Source of the DNA: Pratylenchus scribneri
Taxonomy: Eukaryota > Nematoda > Chromadorea > Rhabditida > Pratylenchidae
Direction: 5' to 3'
Assembly: GCA_030063045.1 (NCBI GenBank)
Contig: JAQSEB010000134.1
Span: forward strand, 248,001 to 312,000
Length of the DNA: 64,000 nt
Under the pieces are notes generated by a model. It made no database searches, was not told where the DNA came from, and worked only from the letters and a program-made list of their open reading frames with translations. Made by a program: the position numbers and the translations under genes. Shown here in pieces: positions 33,726-45,400 of the stretch (positions are counted from its first letter, which is position 1; the number at the start of each line of letters is the position of its first letter).

Positions 33726-35010
33726 TTAATCGAAAGGCTGAACAAATTATTTGCTAAAATTACAAGGAATAAAAGTCTATGGCATGAATGGAATATGGGA
33801 ATGGGATCAACCAAAATTCCAATGCCAAACACCCAAAATCAGAATGGAGAAAAATTTAGGCTAATATAATAAGTTTAGGCATTAACAACTAGATGGATGG
33901 GTCTTTGGTTAGGTTTTTAGGCTTTATGGACTTTAAGGAATTGGTCCATAGCTAAGTTTAGGCTTTAAAGGACTTGAAGGATTAGTCTTTGGCTAGGTTT
34001 AAAGTTACGTTAAAACTTTGATTTTCTTCCCTAGGATTTTGGCTTTGGGATTTTTGGGGTGGAATTCGGCGTGAATTGTACAGCAGAAAATAAAGGAAAT
34101 AAATGCAAATTTATGATGGCAAGAAATTGGAGCAAGGCGCGATAAATGAATGTGCCTCCAGCAAGAATAGGTCGATGCGATGAATATTGAAGATAAGAGT
34201 GGGGGCGTTGTGTTGTGTTTCCATTCCCGCACTCAATCAAAAGAAAATTTTCCCGAAAAGATTCACTCCGATAAACAAGCGCCGGAGGAGGGTCAAACAA
34301 TGGAAATTCCGAAGGGGGATTTATTTTAAAGGAATTAAAAATCGAAATTGGGTGAAAAATTTCCATGTAATTTCGCTCGAAATTTTCTCTTTTATATCCC
34401 CCAAAATGGAATATGTAAGCCAATTTTGGAAATCCCGACTTCTAGGTAACCCAGAGACTCGGGAATAGGCTCATTCGAGTCCGGCGGATGATCGATTTAG
34501 TCTATGAAAATTCAATTTCAAACCGCTGGTAGGGCTGAGGCAAAAGTAAGTAAACCAAAACCGGTTTGGGTTTAAACAGCGGTTTAGCTTTTCGAAACCA
34601 ATTCAAATCGGTTCGAAATTGAAATTTCCTAGACTCAATCGACCATATAGAGTGTGAGAGTCTATTCTCGAGTCTCTATGCTGCCTAAATATCGAGATTC
34701 TTAAAATTGCCTAGCTAATTGTCTATATTCTGTAACAAACATATATTTAAAATCAAAAAGTACTTCTTTTTTATTTTACCACTTTTTTCTGGTTTTTCAT
34801 ATCTCAAATACATCAAAAAAAAACACACATAAATGAGTGGTGTGGTAAATTGAATTAATAGTAAATGTGATGTGAACAGAGGGGGATGGTGGGACTGGAC
34901 TGGAGAGTGTGTTGTGAGGATACATATAAATGATGGATTTTTTTTCCGGTTGAAGTTTTTGGTCGGGCAATGTGCAAATTTTTTATGTCTTTTTCTTTTA
35001 AATTCAATCA
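33726..35010. other. Intergenic region with foldback repeat
   Basis: No supported gene between the unrecognised gene and CNOT3. At 34435-34720 an element with CTCATTCGAGTC..GGTCGATTTAGTC and the mirrored GACTCAATCGACC..GAGTCTATTCTCGAGTC flanks AACCGGTTTGGGTTTAAAC; a longer relative lies at 58365-58780. The open frames here overlap each other on both strands and have no recognisable features. Confidence 0.65.
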
Positions 35011-38000
35011 TCATTCAAAATCTTTATCCTCCAGGTATTTGTATTCAAATGTGAACTGTTCCTTCTTGCGTTGAACCCATTTTTCGAAGTCAAAATATAC
35101 ATAGGTGCCCTGAAAAAAAATTACAAAAATATCAATTTAAATATTTTTCCCCGTTTACTTGTTCAAAGTCATCCGTAATCTGTTTCGGCTCTTCGTGACG
35201 CTGAAACCACATCAAATACCTGCGAAAAATTTATTTTAATAAAAAAGGATTTAAATATGTTTTTTAAGAAATTAAATATTTACAAAAACCCAAATTTGAA
35301 CTCACTTTGTATGAAACCTCCATGAGAGCTTCTTCAATGCCTTCGCCGCCAACAATTGCGCTCTTGAACCCTTTAAATTTATTTTATTTAAAAAAACACC
35401 CCAAAATTTTCACCTCCATATAGTAGAATGTGAAGAACAGCGTCTCAACCGATAAACGCAAATAATATTCCAGACTGTCTGCATTCGGAAGTGGCGCTTG
35501 CGGATAGTAGTTTGGCGTTTGACAGGGCATTTTTGGCAAATAACTTCGCGGCTTCTCCGAATCCATTTGAACGGGGCAACGTTGCAGAGTGGTGTCCAAC
35601 GATTGCAATTGATAGTTCAGCTCATCAGTCATCGGGACCATCCCAAGTGGTGAAGCACCAAGCCATGCCGGAATCACGGTCTAATAATACAAATAATTTA
35701 ATGTTTTTCATGAATTTCAATTATATTTCTGATTTTTTGTATTTTTGCCCTTTTTTATTTTTGCCCCATTCTGATTTTTTGTGTTTTGCCCCATTCTGAT
35801 TTTTTGTGTTTTGCCCAATTCTGATTTTGTGTTTTTGCCCCATTCTGATTTTATGTTTTGCCTAATTTTGATTTTTAGTGTTTTGCCCTATTCTGATTTT
35901 TTGTATTTTGCCCCATTCTGATTTTTCGTATTTTGCCCTATTCTGATTTTTTGTGTTTTGCCCCATTCTGTTTTTTTGTCTTTTTGCCCAATTCTGATTT
36001 TTTGTCTGATTTTTTTTGTGTTTTTGCCCTATTCGTTTTTTGTGTTTTTGCCCAATTCTAATTTTTTGCCTTATTCTGATTTTTTGTTTCTGCCTTATTT
36101 TGATTTTTTTTGTGTTTTCGTCCAATTCTGATTTTTTGTGTTTTTGCCCTATTCTGATTTTTTATGATTTTGCCCTATTGTGATTTTTTGTGTCTTGCCC
36201 CCATTCTGATTGTGTGTTTTTGCCCCATTCTGATTTTGTGTTTTTGCCCCATCCCTATTCTGATTTTTTAGTGTTTTGCCCCATTCTGATTTTTTGTGTT
36301 ACGCATTCTGATTCTGATTTTTGTATTTTCCCCAATTCTGATTTAATTACTAATAAATAAATAAATCTTTTCCTACCTCTTGCGGTTCCCTGTTCTTCTG
36401 CTGCATCTGTTGCTGTTGATATCTGTCCATCGGTTGTTGTCCTCCTAACATTGGGCTAATGAACGAAGCGGATGAGGAGGAATTGAACAGCAAATTGTTG
36501 TTGGCGTTGCTATTATTGTTGAAATTCGTGGTCACCGGCATCTTTTGCTTCTCTTCTGCCTCTTTCGGCGATGGCAGTGGCGGCGATTCTTCCTTCTTGA
36601 CTGCTTCCTCCACCAAATTGTCGGAATTAAATAGGAGGCTCTGCAAAAACAAAGAATGTTCATCAAATTTATAAAGAAGATTTTATCAAAAAATTCCAAA
36701 AATTTTAAATCCATAGAAGTTAAAGGGTTTCATATATTTTGTCGTCAAAGTTGACAAGAATAAAATGGGATGGAATATGGAAGAAATTGAGGGGAAAATT
36801 GTTGAGATAGTATTCCTAAAATTCCCTAAATTCAATTCACTTCTTTTCTACACGTCACATTATTAATCTTCCCTATTAATTGATGAATCAACTTTGGGTT
36901 TTTCCGCCCACTTTTCAGCTGAAATTGTTCTACTCTCATTCATAAAAATTAAATGACTTTTCAAACCGGCTACTTTTTCAATTCGAAAATCGAAATATTT
37001 TTCGACCCCAACCGCAATTTCATAATATATTTTTATTCCCTTTTTTGCTTAAGTAAAATTTACCTTTTTCAACTTTATTTTGCGTGGAATTTTGAGGGAA
37101 ATTTGAGAATTAGTAATCCTAATTCTAAAGGGAAAGGACAAATAGGAGACATTCTACAGTATATTTAGAGACAAAATACAGTAATTTGCACCAAAAAGCC
37201 GATTTACCAAATTTAAAGCTTTATTACCGATTCTTCTCCAATGCCATTGGCCATCGCATCATTTTTGCCTTCCAAAGCTGACATCGATGACGAGTCTTCC
37301 GCAAAGCTGTTGGTCCTCGACGAAACTTCAGTCTTGACTTCCACCACTGATGCAATGTTCATCTAAAAAAACAAGAAAATTGTGTTTAGCATAGATCAAT
37401 TCGATTTCGGGTTCACCCCAAAAATCTCTATAGGGAAAATCCTTATACCAAAAATAAAATTACACGATTACACCCTAAATTCCCTATAAAGCCAACATCT
37501 CTATACCCAAAATTGAAGTCAAAATCCCTATAATTAAAATCCTTCTAGACACAAAATTTCTATAACACAACCCCATTCCCCATACCATATCCAATATCTA
37601 TCGCTACACCCAAAATCGCTATATAGGAAATTCCTATACAAGCCCGTATCCAGAAATTTTCCAAGGAGGAGGCCAATGGGGGGGGGGGGGTCAATTTGAA
37701 AAATTTCTCATTATATAGGGAAAAAAGAAAATTTTTTCCCCATAGAGGGAAAAATTGGCCCAAAAATGGCCCCACAGGGGGAAAATTTGGCTCAAAAATG
37801 GCCCCATAGGGGGAAAATTTGGCTCAAAAATGGCCCCAGAGGTGGAAAATTTTTCCATTTTTTGTAGGAATTTACCCAAAGGAGGGGGCCATTCCCCTCC
37901 CCCTCCCCCTCCTCTCGATATGGGCCTGTTCCCATAGGAAAAATTGAATTTTTGAGCCCTGAACTTTTCCCTCGAGCTGTTCCCCATGCTCTAAGTTTAA

Positions 38001-41000
38001 TCTTAGCCTTACATTTTTCACTGTAGGAATTTTGGGCACATGGTGGTGGAACAAGGGTTTTGTTTTCGGTTGACCACCCCAACAATTCCTCACCGGCGTT
38101 TGCTTCTCTTCCTGCTGTTTTGCTGCTGGTGGTGTTCGCGACGGTGGCGGCGGCGATGATTCCTCCTTTTTGGTGGTGATGATTTCCTCCACTGAATTGT
38201 CAGTGTTTTCAGCAGTCAGAACATCGCTGGTTGCGGTCATTGTTGGCGGTGTGAATTGCTGTTGGCTACTTTGACTGAGTTGTGGTACAATCGGTGTGGT
38301 TTGGACGGGCGGAGTGTGCATTTTGCCGGCAGCCACCGCATTGTACGAAATGCCAGACATGATGGCCGGAGGCGTTTGGGGCAACGGCGATGAGATGGAC
38401 GAACTTGCATTGCTTACTTGGCTGCAATTTTTGGTTAAATTTGGGGTATTGATTTACATTGGATTGTATTTAAATTGCCGAAAAAGATTAATAATTATAA
38501 TAAGGATTTATCCAAAATTCACAAAACAATTTGGTCAAAATTAAAGGGTTTTAAACGGTTTAAACCACTTTTGGTTTAGTGGTTCAAAAAGGTTTTAAAT
38601 GGTTTAAATAAACCACTTTTGGTTTAAATAGTTAAAAAAAAAGGTTTTAAACGGGTTAAACCACTTTTGGTTTAGTGGTTCAAAAAGGTTTTAAATGGTT
38701 TAAATAAACCACTTTTGGTTTAAATAGTTAAAAAAAGGTTTTAAACGGTTTAAACCACTTTTGGTTATTGGTTTAATGGTTAAAAAGGTTTTGGTTTAAA
38801 TAAACCACTTTTGGTTTAATGGTTCGAAAGATTTTGGTTTAAATAAACCACTTTTGGGTTTTAATGGTTCAGGGTTTTAAATGGTTTAAATAAACCACAT
38901 TTTGATTTTTGGTTCAATACTAATAAGTTAAATTGGTTAAACCTAAACCAAAATATTGAGGAGTATATGGTTTTTAGGACTTGGATAAACCATTGAACCG
39001 TTACAATTTTTTTCGGTATTTTTCAATAATTTTTTTTTTGTAAAATATTTTCCATTTAAATTTTTAAAAAACTGACCTTCCTAACCTCGACAATTTCAGC
39101 GAAATGATCGATGTTCCACCACCGCCTCCCCCAGTTGATGTTCTATGCGATATGGCCGATTCGGATGAAGTTCGAGGATTTGCCGGTGTCCCAACCGCCG
39201 CCGGAGTGGTCCCTTCAGAAAAACCAGCAATTGGATTCTTCTCATGCGCATCCAATTCCCCGTTTTGATGTTTTTGCGATGGCCATTCGGGCGGAGGACT
39301 TGTCGATTTGTGACTTCCTTGAATAACAAAAATTTTTAGGTCATTTTTGGTAAAGTTTTTGTTCGAATTACTGTATTTCGTCTAGAAATATACTGTAAAA
39401 TTTGTGTAAAAAGTTACTACCGAGTCCGAAAAAAATAGCTTCCTCTAAGCGGATTCGAACCCGTGACCCCTAAAAATAAGCAAAATTGAAGGGTTCCATT
39501 GGGTTTAAAATTATCGAATTTTTTTGGTTCGAAATTTAAAAATTAAAATGAAAATTAAGCCAGAAAAAATTTTGGAGCGGATTCGAACATGAGTCCTAAA
39601 AGTACCTTCTCTTTAGGCCGAAAATTTCAAAAATTTGATAAAATTACACCCAAGGACCAAGGTTAGGGGATATGTTAAGGTTAAACTTCTTTAAGATTTC
39701 TACCCAACCTTAAAAGCATAATCAAAAACTAAAAACTTGAATCTAATATTTCATAAAATCATTGACCTCTTAAATTTTGAAAAAAGTAAAGGTCCCCTCC
39801 TTGAAAATTAAATTTTTTTTGATAAAATTATAAATAGGTAATATATTTAAGTTTTGATAAGGTTTATATCCAACCCTAAACCTAACCTAACCTAATCTAA
39901 ACCAAAAATCTAACCCCCCCCTCCCCTTCACAAACCATTCTCATTGTTCGGCCCAATTTTGTCGTCATCAATGCTGTTCATGGACATGCCGCCAAGCTGG
40001 GATAAATATGTGCCAAAGTCGAGTTCTTCATAAATGTCTACAAAAATGTATCCATATTTTACTGTTCCATTTTAATAACTAGAGATCGGCCAAGTATATC
40101 GGCCGGGTTCTCGGGTCAGGTTACTCGAAAAAACCCGAAAAACCACAATGAAAAATCTCGGATTTGGGTCGGGTTTGCAGTTTTCAAAAGTGAAAAAATG
40201 AAAAAATTTTTTAGTAGAAAAATTTTTAAAAATGGTAAAATACAATTTAAACGAACAATATTTTAATAGATTAGTACTCCTAAGTCGAAAGCTTATTTTT
40301 TTACGAAACCCTAACCCGAACGGGAACCCGAACCCCTAAAATCAAAAACCCGGGTTGGGAACCGAAAATTCAGAAAAATTCTTCGATCGGATTTTCCCGG
40401 ATCAAACCACACCCGAACCTGAAAAAACCCCAACTGAACCGTCTGATCTCCAATTTTAAATAAATATTTAACCTTCTGGGTCCAGATTCTCCGGCTCATC
40501 CTCATTGTCCGGGTCCAACGCGTCAATGTACATTTCGAGGGGTTCCTTCAACTTGCTGAGCACATCCTTGATTTCCAGTTTCTCATTGTTTATCATTCGC
40601 ATGCACACTTCCAAATTCATCAGATGGAATTTGACTCGGTCCAAATGTTTTCGCAGCTCTTCGGTCTTCTAAAAATTTGATTAAATTTTGAATTAATCTA
40701 TCCAAAATGAAACCTCTTTTTCATTCCTTTTTGCATCGTCCTTCTTTCCTCTCTTCTTTCCGGTTTCCGCTGAGGACGAAAGCGTTTCCAACTTTGATTC
40801 AGTCCGGTCAATCTCATCTTGGATTCTCCTTATTTGGCACTGTAAATTTATTGATTTTTAATTATTAATTTTTATCGATTTTTTGATTAAAACTTAAGGT
40901 TTTTTGGATAATAAAAACTTAAGGTTTTTGGATGATCAAAACTTAAGGTTTTTTGGATAATAAAAACTTCAGGTTTTTTGGATAATAAAAACTTAAGGTT

Positions 41001-41555
41001 TTTTGGATACTAAAAACTTCAGGTTTTTTGGTTAATTAAATCTTAGTTTTTTAAGTAATAAAAATTCACGTACATTTAACCATTCGATTGTATCCGATTT
41101 CTCCTTCTCTTTTGGATCAAGCTTGTCTTCGGCCGAAAGTCCCTGCTTACTATGCGGTTTCGTTTTATTCTCCCTTTCAACATCTTTGAAGATTTCCATC
41201 CGATGTTCAATCAACTTTCTGTATTTGGAGAGTGCATCTTTGTCCTATGGCAAAATATTAATTAATAATCATATTCAAACCGGTCCCCAAACCTTAATAT
41301 CCGAAGAATTTTGCCAGCCCTTTATTTGGTCCCTTAGTCTTTGCAACTTCTTTATTTCCTTTTTGAGGTCATCCTGGAACTTTTCCCGTTGATTTTCACT
41401 GTTCGCTTCGGCCATCTTTGCCATTATGTCGTCGAAAATCTCAAAACCTTCATCTATCTGCAATTCACGGTGGTGGATTTTTAGCTTAAGGTTTAAAACC
41501 AAACCTTTTTATAACATTTATCTATTTCATTCAATAATTTCCTTTTCTCGGCCAT
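35011..41555 (-). CDS. ntl-3: CCR4-NOT complex subunit 3 (CNOT3/NTL-3)
   Basis: Scaffold subunit of the cytoplasmic CCR4-NOT deadenylase. Fourteen exons on the minus strand: 41505-41555, 41293-41457, 41074-41244, 40714-40839, 40473-40668, 39936-40037, 39077-39317, 38094-38421, 37228-37362, 36377-36640, 35414-35680, 35306-35370, 35159-35219 and 35011-35109. The total is 756 residues, against 753 in human. The N-terminal Not3 coiled-coil domain shows [34 protein letters not shown] and [20 protein letters not shown]. The middle is Ser/Pro/Gln-rich. The C-terminal NOT-box shows [60 protein letters not shown] and [15 protein letters not shown]. Exon 7 has two possible donors six bases apart (at 39083 and 39077), both in frame. 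Confidence 0.97.
35740..36345. repeat. ~25-base tandem array in CNOT3 intron
   Basis: About 22 imperfect copies of TTCTGATTTTTTGTGTTTTG plus CCCCA or CCCTA, occupying the intron between exons 10 and 11. Copies vary in length by a few T residues. Confidence 0.93.
37645..37945. repeat. Foldback repeat, copy 1 (CNOT3 intron)
   Basis: Begins near AAGCCCGTATCCAGAAATTT and ends near CTCTCGATATGGGCCTGTTC, with mirrored GGAAAAATTTTCCC-rich arms and internal GGGGAAAATTTGGCTCAAAA repeats. A relative is at 51808-52060. Confidence 0.75.
38520..39010. repeat. Family C copy (CNOT3 intron)
   Basis: Expanded tandem of GGTTTAAATAAACCACTTTT and GGTTTTAAACGGTTTAAACC units between CNOT3 exons 7 and 8. Confidence 0.88.
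39360..39620 (-). repeat. tRNA-derived (SINE-like) repeat in CNOT3 intron
   Basis: Two GGTTCGAATCC-like B-boxes on the minus strand (near 39455 and 39580), with flanks matching the MED15 intron copies at 24380-24800 (TAGAAATATACTGTAAAATT, TTGAAGGGTT). Confidence 0.6.
40078..40460. repeat. Foldback repeat with CCCGAA/TTCGGG-rich arms
   Basis: CTAGAGATCGG and CGGGTTCTCGGGTCAGGTTA at the left are mirrored by AACCTGAAAAAACCCC and CTGATCTCC at the right. It lies in the CNOT3 intron between exons 5 and 6 and is clearly richer in G+C than its surroundings. Confidence 0.65.
40885..41050. repeat. ~24-base tandem array in CNOT3 intron
   Basis: About six copies of AAAACTTAAGGTTTTTTGGA plus TAATA, between exons 3 and 4. 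Confidence 0.88.
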
Positions 41556-42455
41556 TGCTCTTAATTACTTTTGGGCGTTGATGATAATATAATGTGGAAT
41601 GAGGCTCTAGGCCGAATAGAAGAATAAGCAAATATTATTACTTTTGTCTTGATTTTCGTCTTTTCTATCTTAAAAAGAGGATTTATTTGGTTTGGGCTTG
41701 GGGGTTTTTTAGTTTGCTTTTAAGATCTGTGCAATAAATAGGTATTCATTAATACGTGTATAATCGAATATAAATCCTACTTGGGAAATCGTAATTATGG
41801 CCATAAACCTTAGACCTTGAGAATAAATCGGATTGATATTTGATATTGGGATATGGACCGAACGAACGAACGGAAACGGATAATTGAGAAAAATAAATAA
41901 TCCGGGGATTTGGCAAAATATGAATGGAAAAACCCGTGCTTTTTCAGGGAAATCCTAACGAAAATTTATTGCACGGGATTTTATCGGTTTTTTTGGTCAG
42001 TCAGCACTCAGCACTCAGCTCAGCAGTCAGCACTCAGCAATGAGTGCAGTCAGTCAGTAGAAAAGTTGTGTGTCTTTTTATATTTATTTTCTCTTCTCGC
42101 GTTGGAAAATAAGAATGTTGGGTAGGTTTTGAAGCTAATGAAAAAAGAAAATAGGTAGGTGGGGCTCGGGCTCTGCGGTTTGCCCTGTGGTTCATAAATA
42201 AAATGAAATGATGATGACTGGGAGATAGCTGATGGGTTTAAATAAACAACCTGAAGTTTTTTATTTTGTTTTAAAACATTTTGTTACAAAAATAATAAAT
42301 TTAGATTAGCGATTAATTAATTGAAGTATTATTTGTGCTTATCTACGATTAATTAATTGAAATATTATTTGTGCTTACTCCTATTAATTACAACTTAACA
42401 CGTGTCATCTACATTTGTCAACAAGTGATAAATAACAACAACAAATTGATTCAAG
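41556..42455. other. Divergent promoter region CNOT3/V-ATPase
   Basis: 900 bases between two divergent starts. It holds a short CAGTCAGCACTCAGCACTCA-type repeat at 41996-42058 and a duplicated ATTAATTGAA.TATTATTTGT block at about 42318-42375. No coding evidence beyond a short frame over the repeats. Confidence 0.6.
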
Positions 42456-45400
42456 ATGATGGACTCAATCCATCGCAGTGAAGAAATGTATAAATTTACT
42501 CTAAAACTTAAAACTTATAAAATAATCATTTAATTTAAGGTGTTTGGCGCAACTGTTTCTCCAGAATGAAGCTGCATATACTTGCGTAGCGGAGTTGGGC
42601 GAACTTGGATTGGTGCAATTTCGTGATGTTTGTTTGAATAATCAATAAAACCTATAAACCGGCAATTTAGTTAAACCAAGATGTCAGTGCTTTCCAGCGT
42701 AAATATGTCAAAGAGGTTCGGCGCTGTGATGAAATGGAACGAAAATTGAGTAAGCCAGTTTTGTAAAATCTCTTAAAAATATTGGAAAAAAGGATTCCTT
42801 GAGCGAGAAATAAAGAAGGATGGCATCCCAATGCTTGATACTGGCGAAAATTCCGAAGCACCGCCACCGCGGGAAATGTTCGATTTGGAGGTTTTTTAAT
42901 GGATTTTTTTTCTTTTAATTGCAAAAATTCCAGGCAACATTTGAAAAATTGGAAAATGAGCTGCGCGAAGTGAATCAGAACGAAGAAATGTTGCGCAAAA
43001 ATTTTGCTGAACTTACCGAATTGAAACATATTTTGCGGAAAACGCAACAATTTTTCGATGAGGTTGGTTAATCATTTGTGAAATCAAGTCGGCCGGCTTA
43101 AAATTTTCAATGTTTTTGTCTATCCAAATCATTTAAATTAGAGCTTATTTTGTAAATTTATTATTTATACACTAACAAATCCAACAAAAGGTTGATTTTG
43201 GTCGCCGCAGTTATGCAGCCCAGCATATTAGGGAACAGGAACATGCTCAAATAATAGACATAGAAACAGAAATGGATGAGGATGAGCCCCTTCTTCGGTC
43301 ATCAGAACATGCAACTAAGCTGAAAAACCGTTTGAGACTTGGGTAAGTTTTGATCGAGTTTTTTTTGTCTTTATGTTACGGTCGATTCTGATTCTTGGCC
43401 AATTCTGATTATCACTAATTAAAATTGGCCATATCTAAGCTCAATAGGCCTAGGCATCCCAGAGCATTAATCGATGGATCATTCGATTCAGCCAACTTGG
43501 TCCATTTAGTTGGGGACCAGAATTTGTTCAATTTTGAAAATGTTAAACCGGGGTTTAAAACCTCAAAATTTCACTTGGCCATAACTTTGGTAAAATGTTA
43601 AATCTGTTTAAAACCCTAAATTTTCAATTACCGTAACTTAGGTTCAAGCAAAAATGTTAAACCGGTTTAAAAAGCCCAAAATTTCAGTTGGCAATAACTT
43701 AGGTTTAAACCAAAAAATTATTAAACCGGTAGCCGGTTTAAAAACCCCAAAATTCCATAACTTTGGTTCAAACCACTTAAACCGATTTGATATTGAAATC
43801 TTTTAAACAAAACCGACCCCAACGAATCGATTGAGCCATAGATTAAAGCCGTAAGACAATCAGAACATTCCGAAATCAGAATCGGCCACAACATTAATTT
43901 TTAACATTTTCAATCAGTCCTTGTGGTGGTGCAGTTTTAGTTTTATTTTAATTAAATTCTGGTTTTAATTTTGCTTTCCATTTTTCCATTTCCATAAAAT
44001 TTTGGGAAATAATTAAAGCAGGCCGACTAAAAATATTCTCAAAATTATTAAAAATCCTAAAAAAATTCCCTTGAATTAGAACGAGGGAGAGCGACAGGCC
44101 CTAAATTCGTTGGCACAAGATGAATTTTTGGACGATGGCACTAGCCTAATTCCCCAAGCCACCGCCGCCGAAACCAGTCAAATTTCGAAAGGGCATTTAA
44201 AGTAAGTTGCCCACTAAAAAAACACAAATTTTTTACACTGCACCTCCACAAGCACTGATATTTTTCCACGATTTTTTCTATTTAAAGATAATATATTTAA
44301 TTTGCCGAAAAAAACATTGAAATTGCCTAAAAGATTATAATGGTTTAAGGGTTTGTCCCACTTCCCACACATTCACAAACCAAATACCGGTATACCCAAA
44401 ATTGGATAGAGCTGGTCAATAAAGACGCATTGAATGGTATATAATTTGGTTATGGTTGGGTCAACAATTAAAGGGTTTTAAACGGTTTAAACCACATTTT
44501 GGTTTGGTCAACAATTAAAGGGTTTTAAACAGTTTAAACCAAATTTTGGTTTAATGGTTCAAAACTAAATTAGAATTGGTTAAACCCAAAGCTAAAACAT
44601 AATTAAATGATGCATATTGACGAGTTCAGTCGATTTCATAAAGGGGTTTGGGGGTCTAGGATACACCGCTGAACCGTTTAAACTTTTCGGTAATTTCATT
44701 TTTTTCGGCAAATTAAATATTTCTTGTTTTTAAATAATATTTTTGCTATTTATTTAAAGATTTGTTGCCGGTGTAATTCAACGAGAACGCCTCCCAGCAT
44801 TTGAACGCCTCCTGTGGCGAGCATGCCGCGGCAATGTTTTCCTTCGCCAAGCTGAAATTACCGAATTGTTGAGTGACACCGTGACCGTAAGAATTTAAAT
44901 AATTTATTTGAATATTTTTATTATTTTTACCTCATTTTTTATTTAATGTTTTTGACTTCTAATAAATCAGAAACCGGTTTAGACCCTATAAACCTTATAA
45001 CCAATTGATAGACCAAACGCATCAATTGGTAATATTTTGGTTTAGGTTTAACCAATTCTAATTTAGTTTTGAACCATTAAACCAAAATGTGGTTTAAACC
45101 GTTTAAAACCCTTTAATTGTCATCCAAACCAAAATGTGGTTTAAACCGTTTAAAACCCTTTAATTGTTAACCAAACCATAACCAAATTATATACCATTCA
45201 TTGCGTTTTGACCGATCTCTCCAATTCGGGTATAAGATTTGTAGGGTCTAAAACTGGTTTTTGTTTTATTAGAAGTCAAAAACTACTTTTGTGGGTAAAA
45301 AATATAATTACTTTTTTTATTATTTAGGGAGTTGAAGTCCAAAAAGCCGTGTTCATCATATTCTTTCAAGGCGACCAACTGAAGAGTCGAGTGAAGAAAA

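Noticed and set aside
34005..34468. Overlapping 75-130 codon frames on both strands
   Set aside because: No recognisable domain, no splice partners found, and opposite-strand frames overlap almost completely.
35862..36125. 87-codon Lys/Gln/Asn-rich frame on the minus strand
   Set aside because: Translation of the ~25-base tandem array in a CNOT3 intron.
37560..38085. Several 60-100 codon frames rich in Gly, Pro and Phe
   Set aside because: Arise from the foldback repeat in the CNOT3 intron; the real coding exon starts at 38094.
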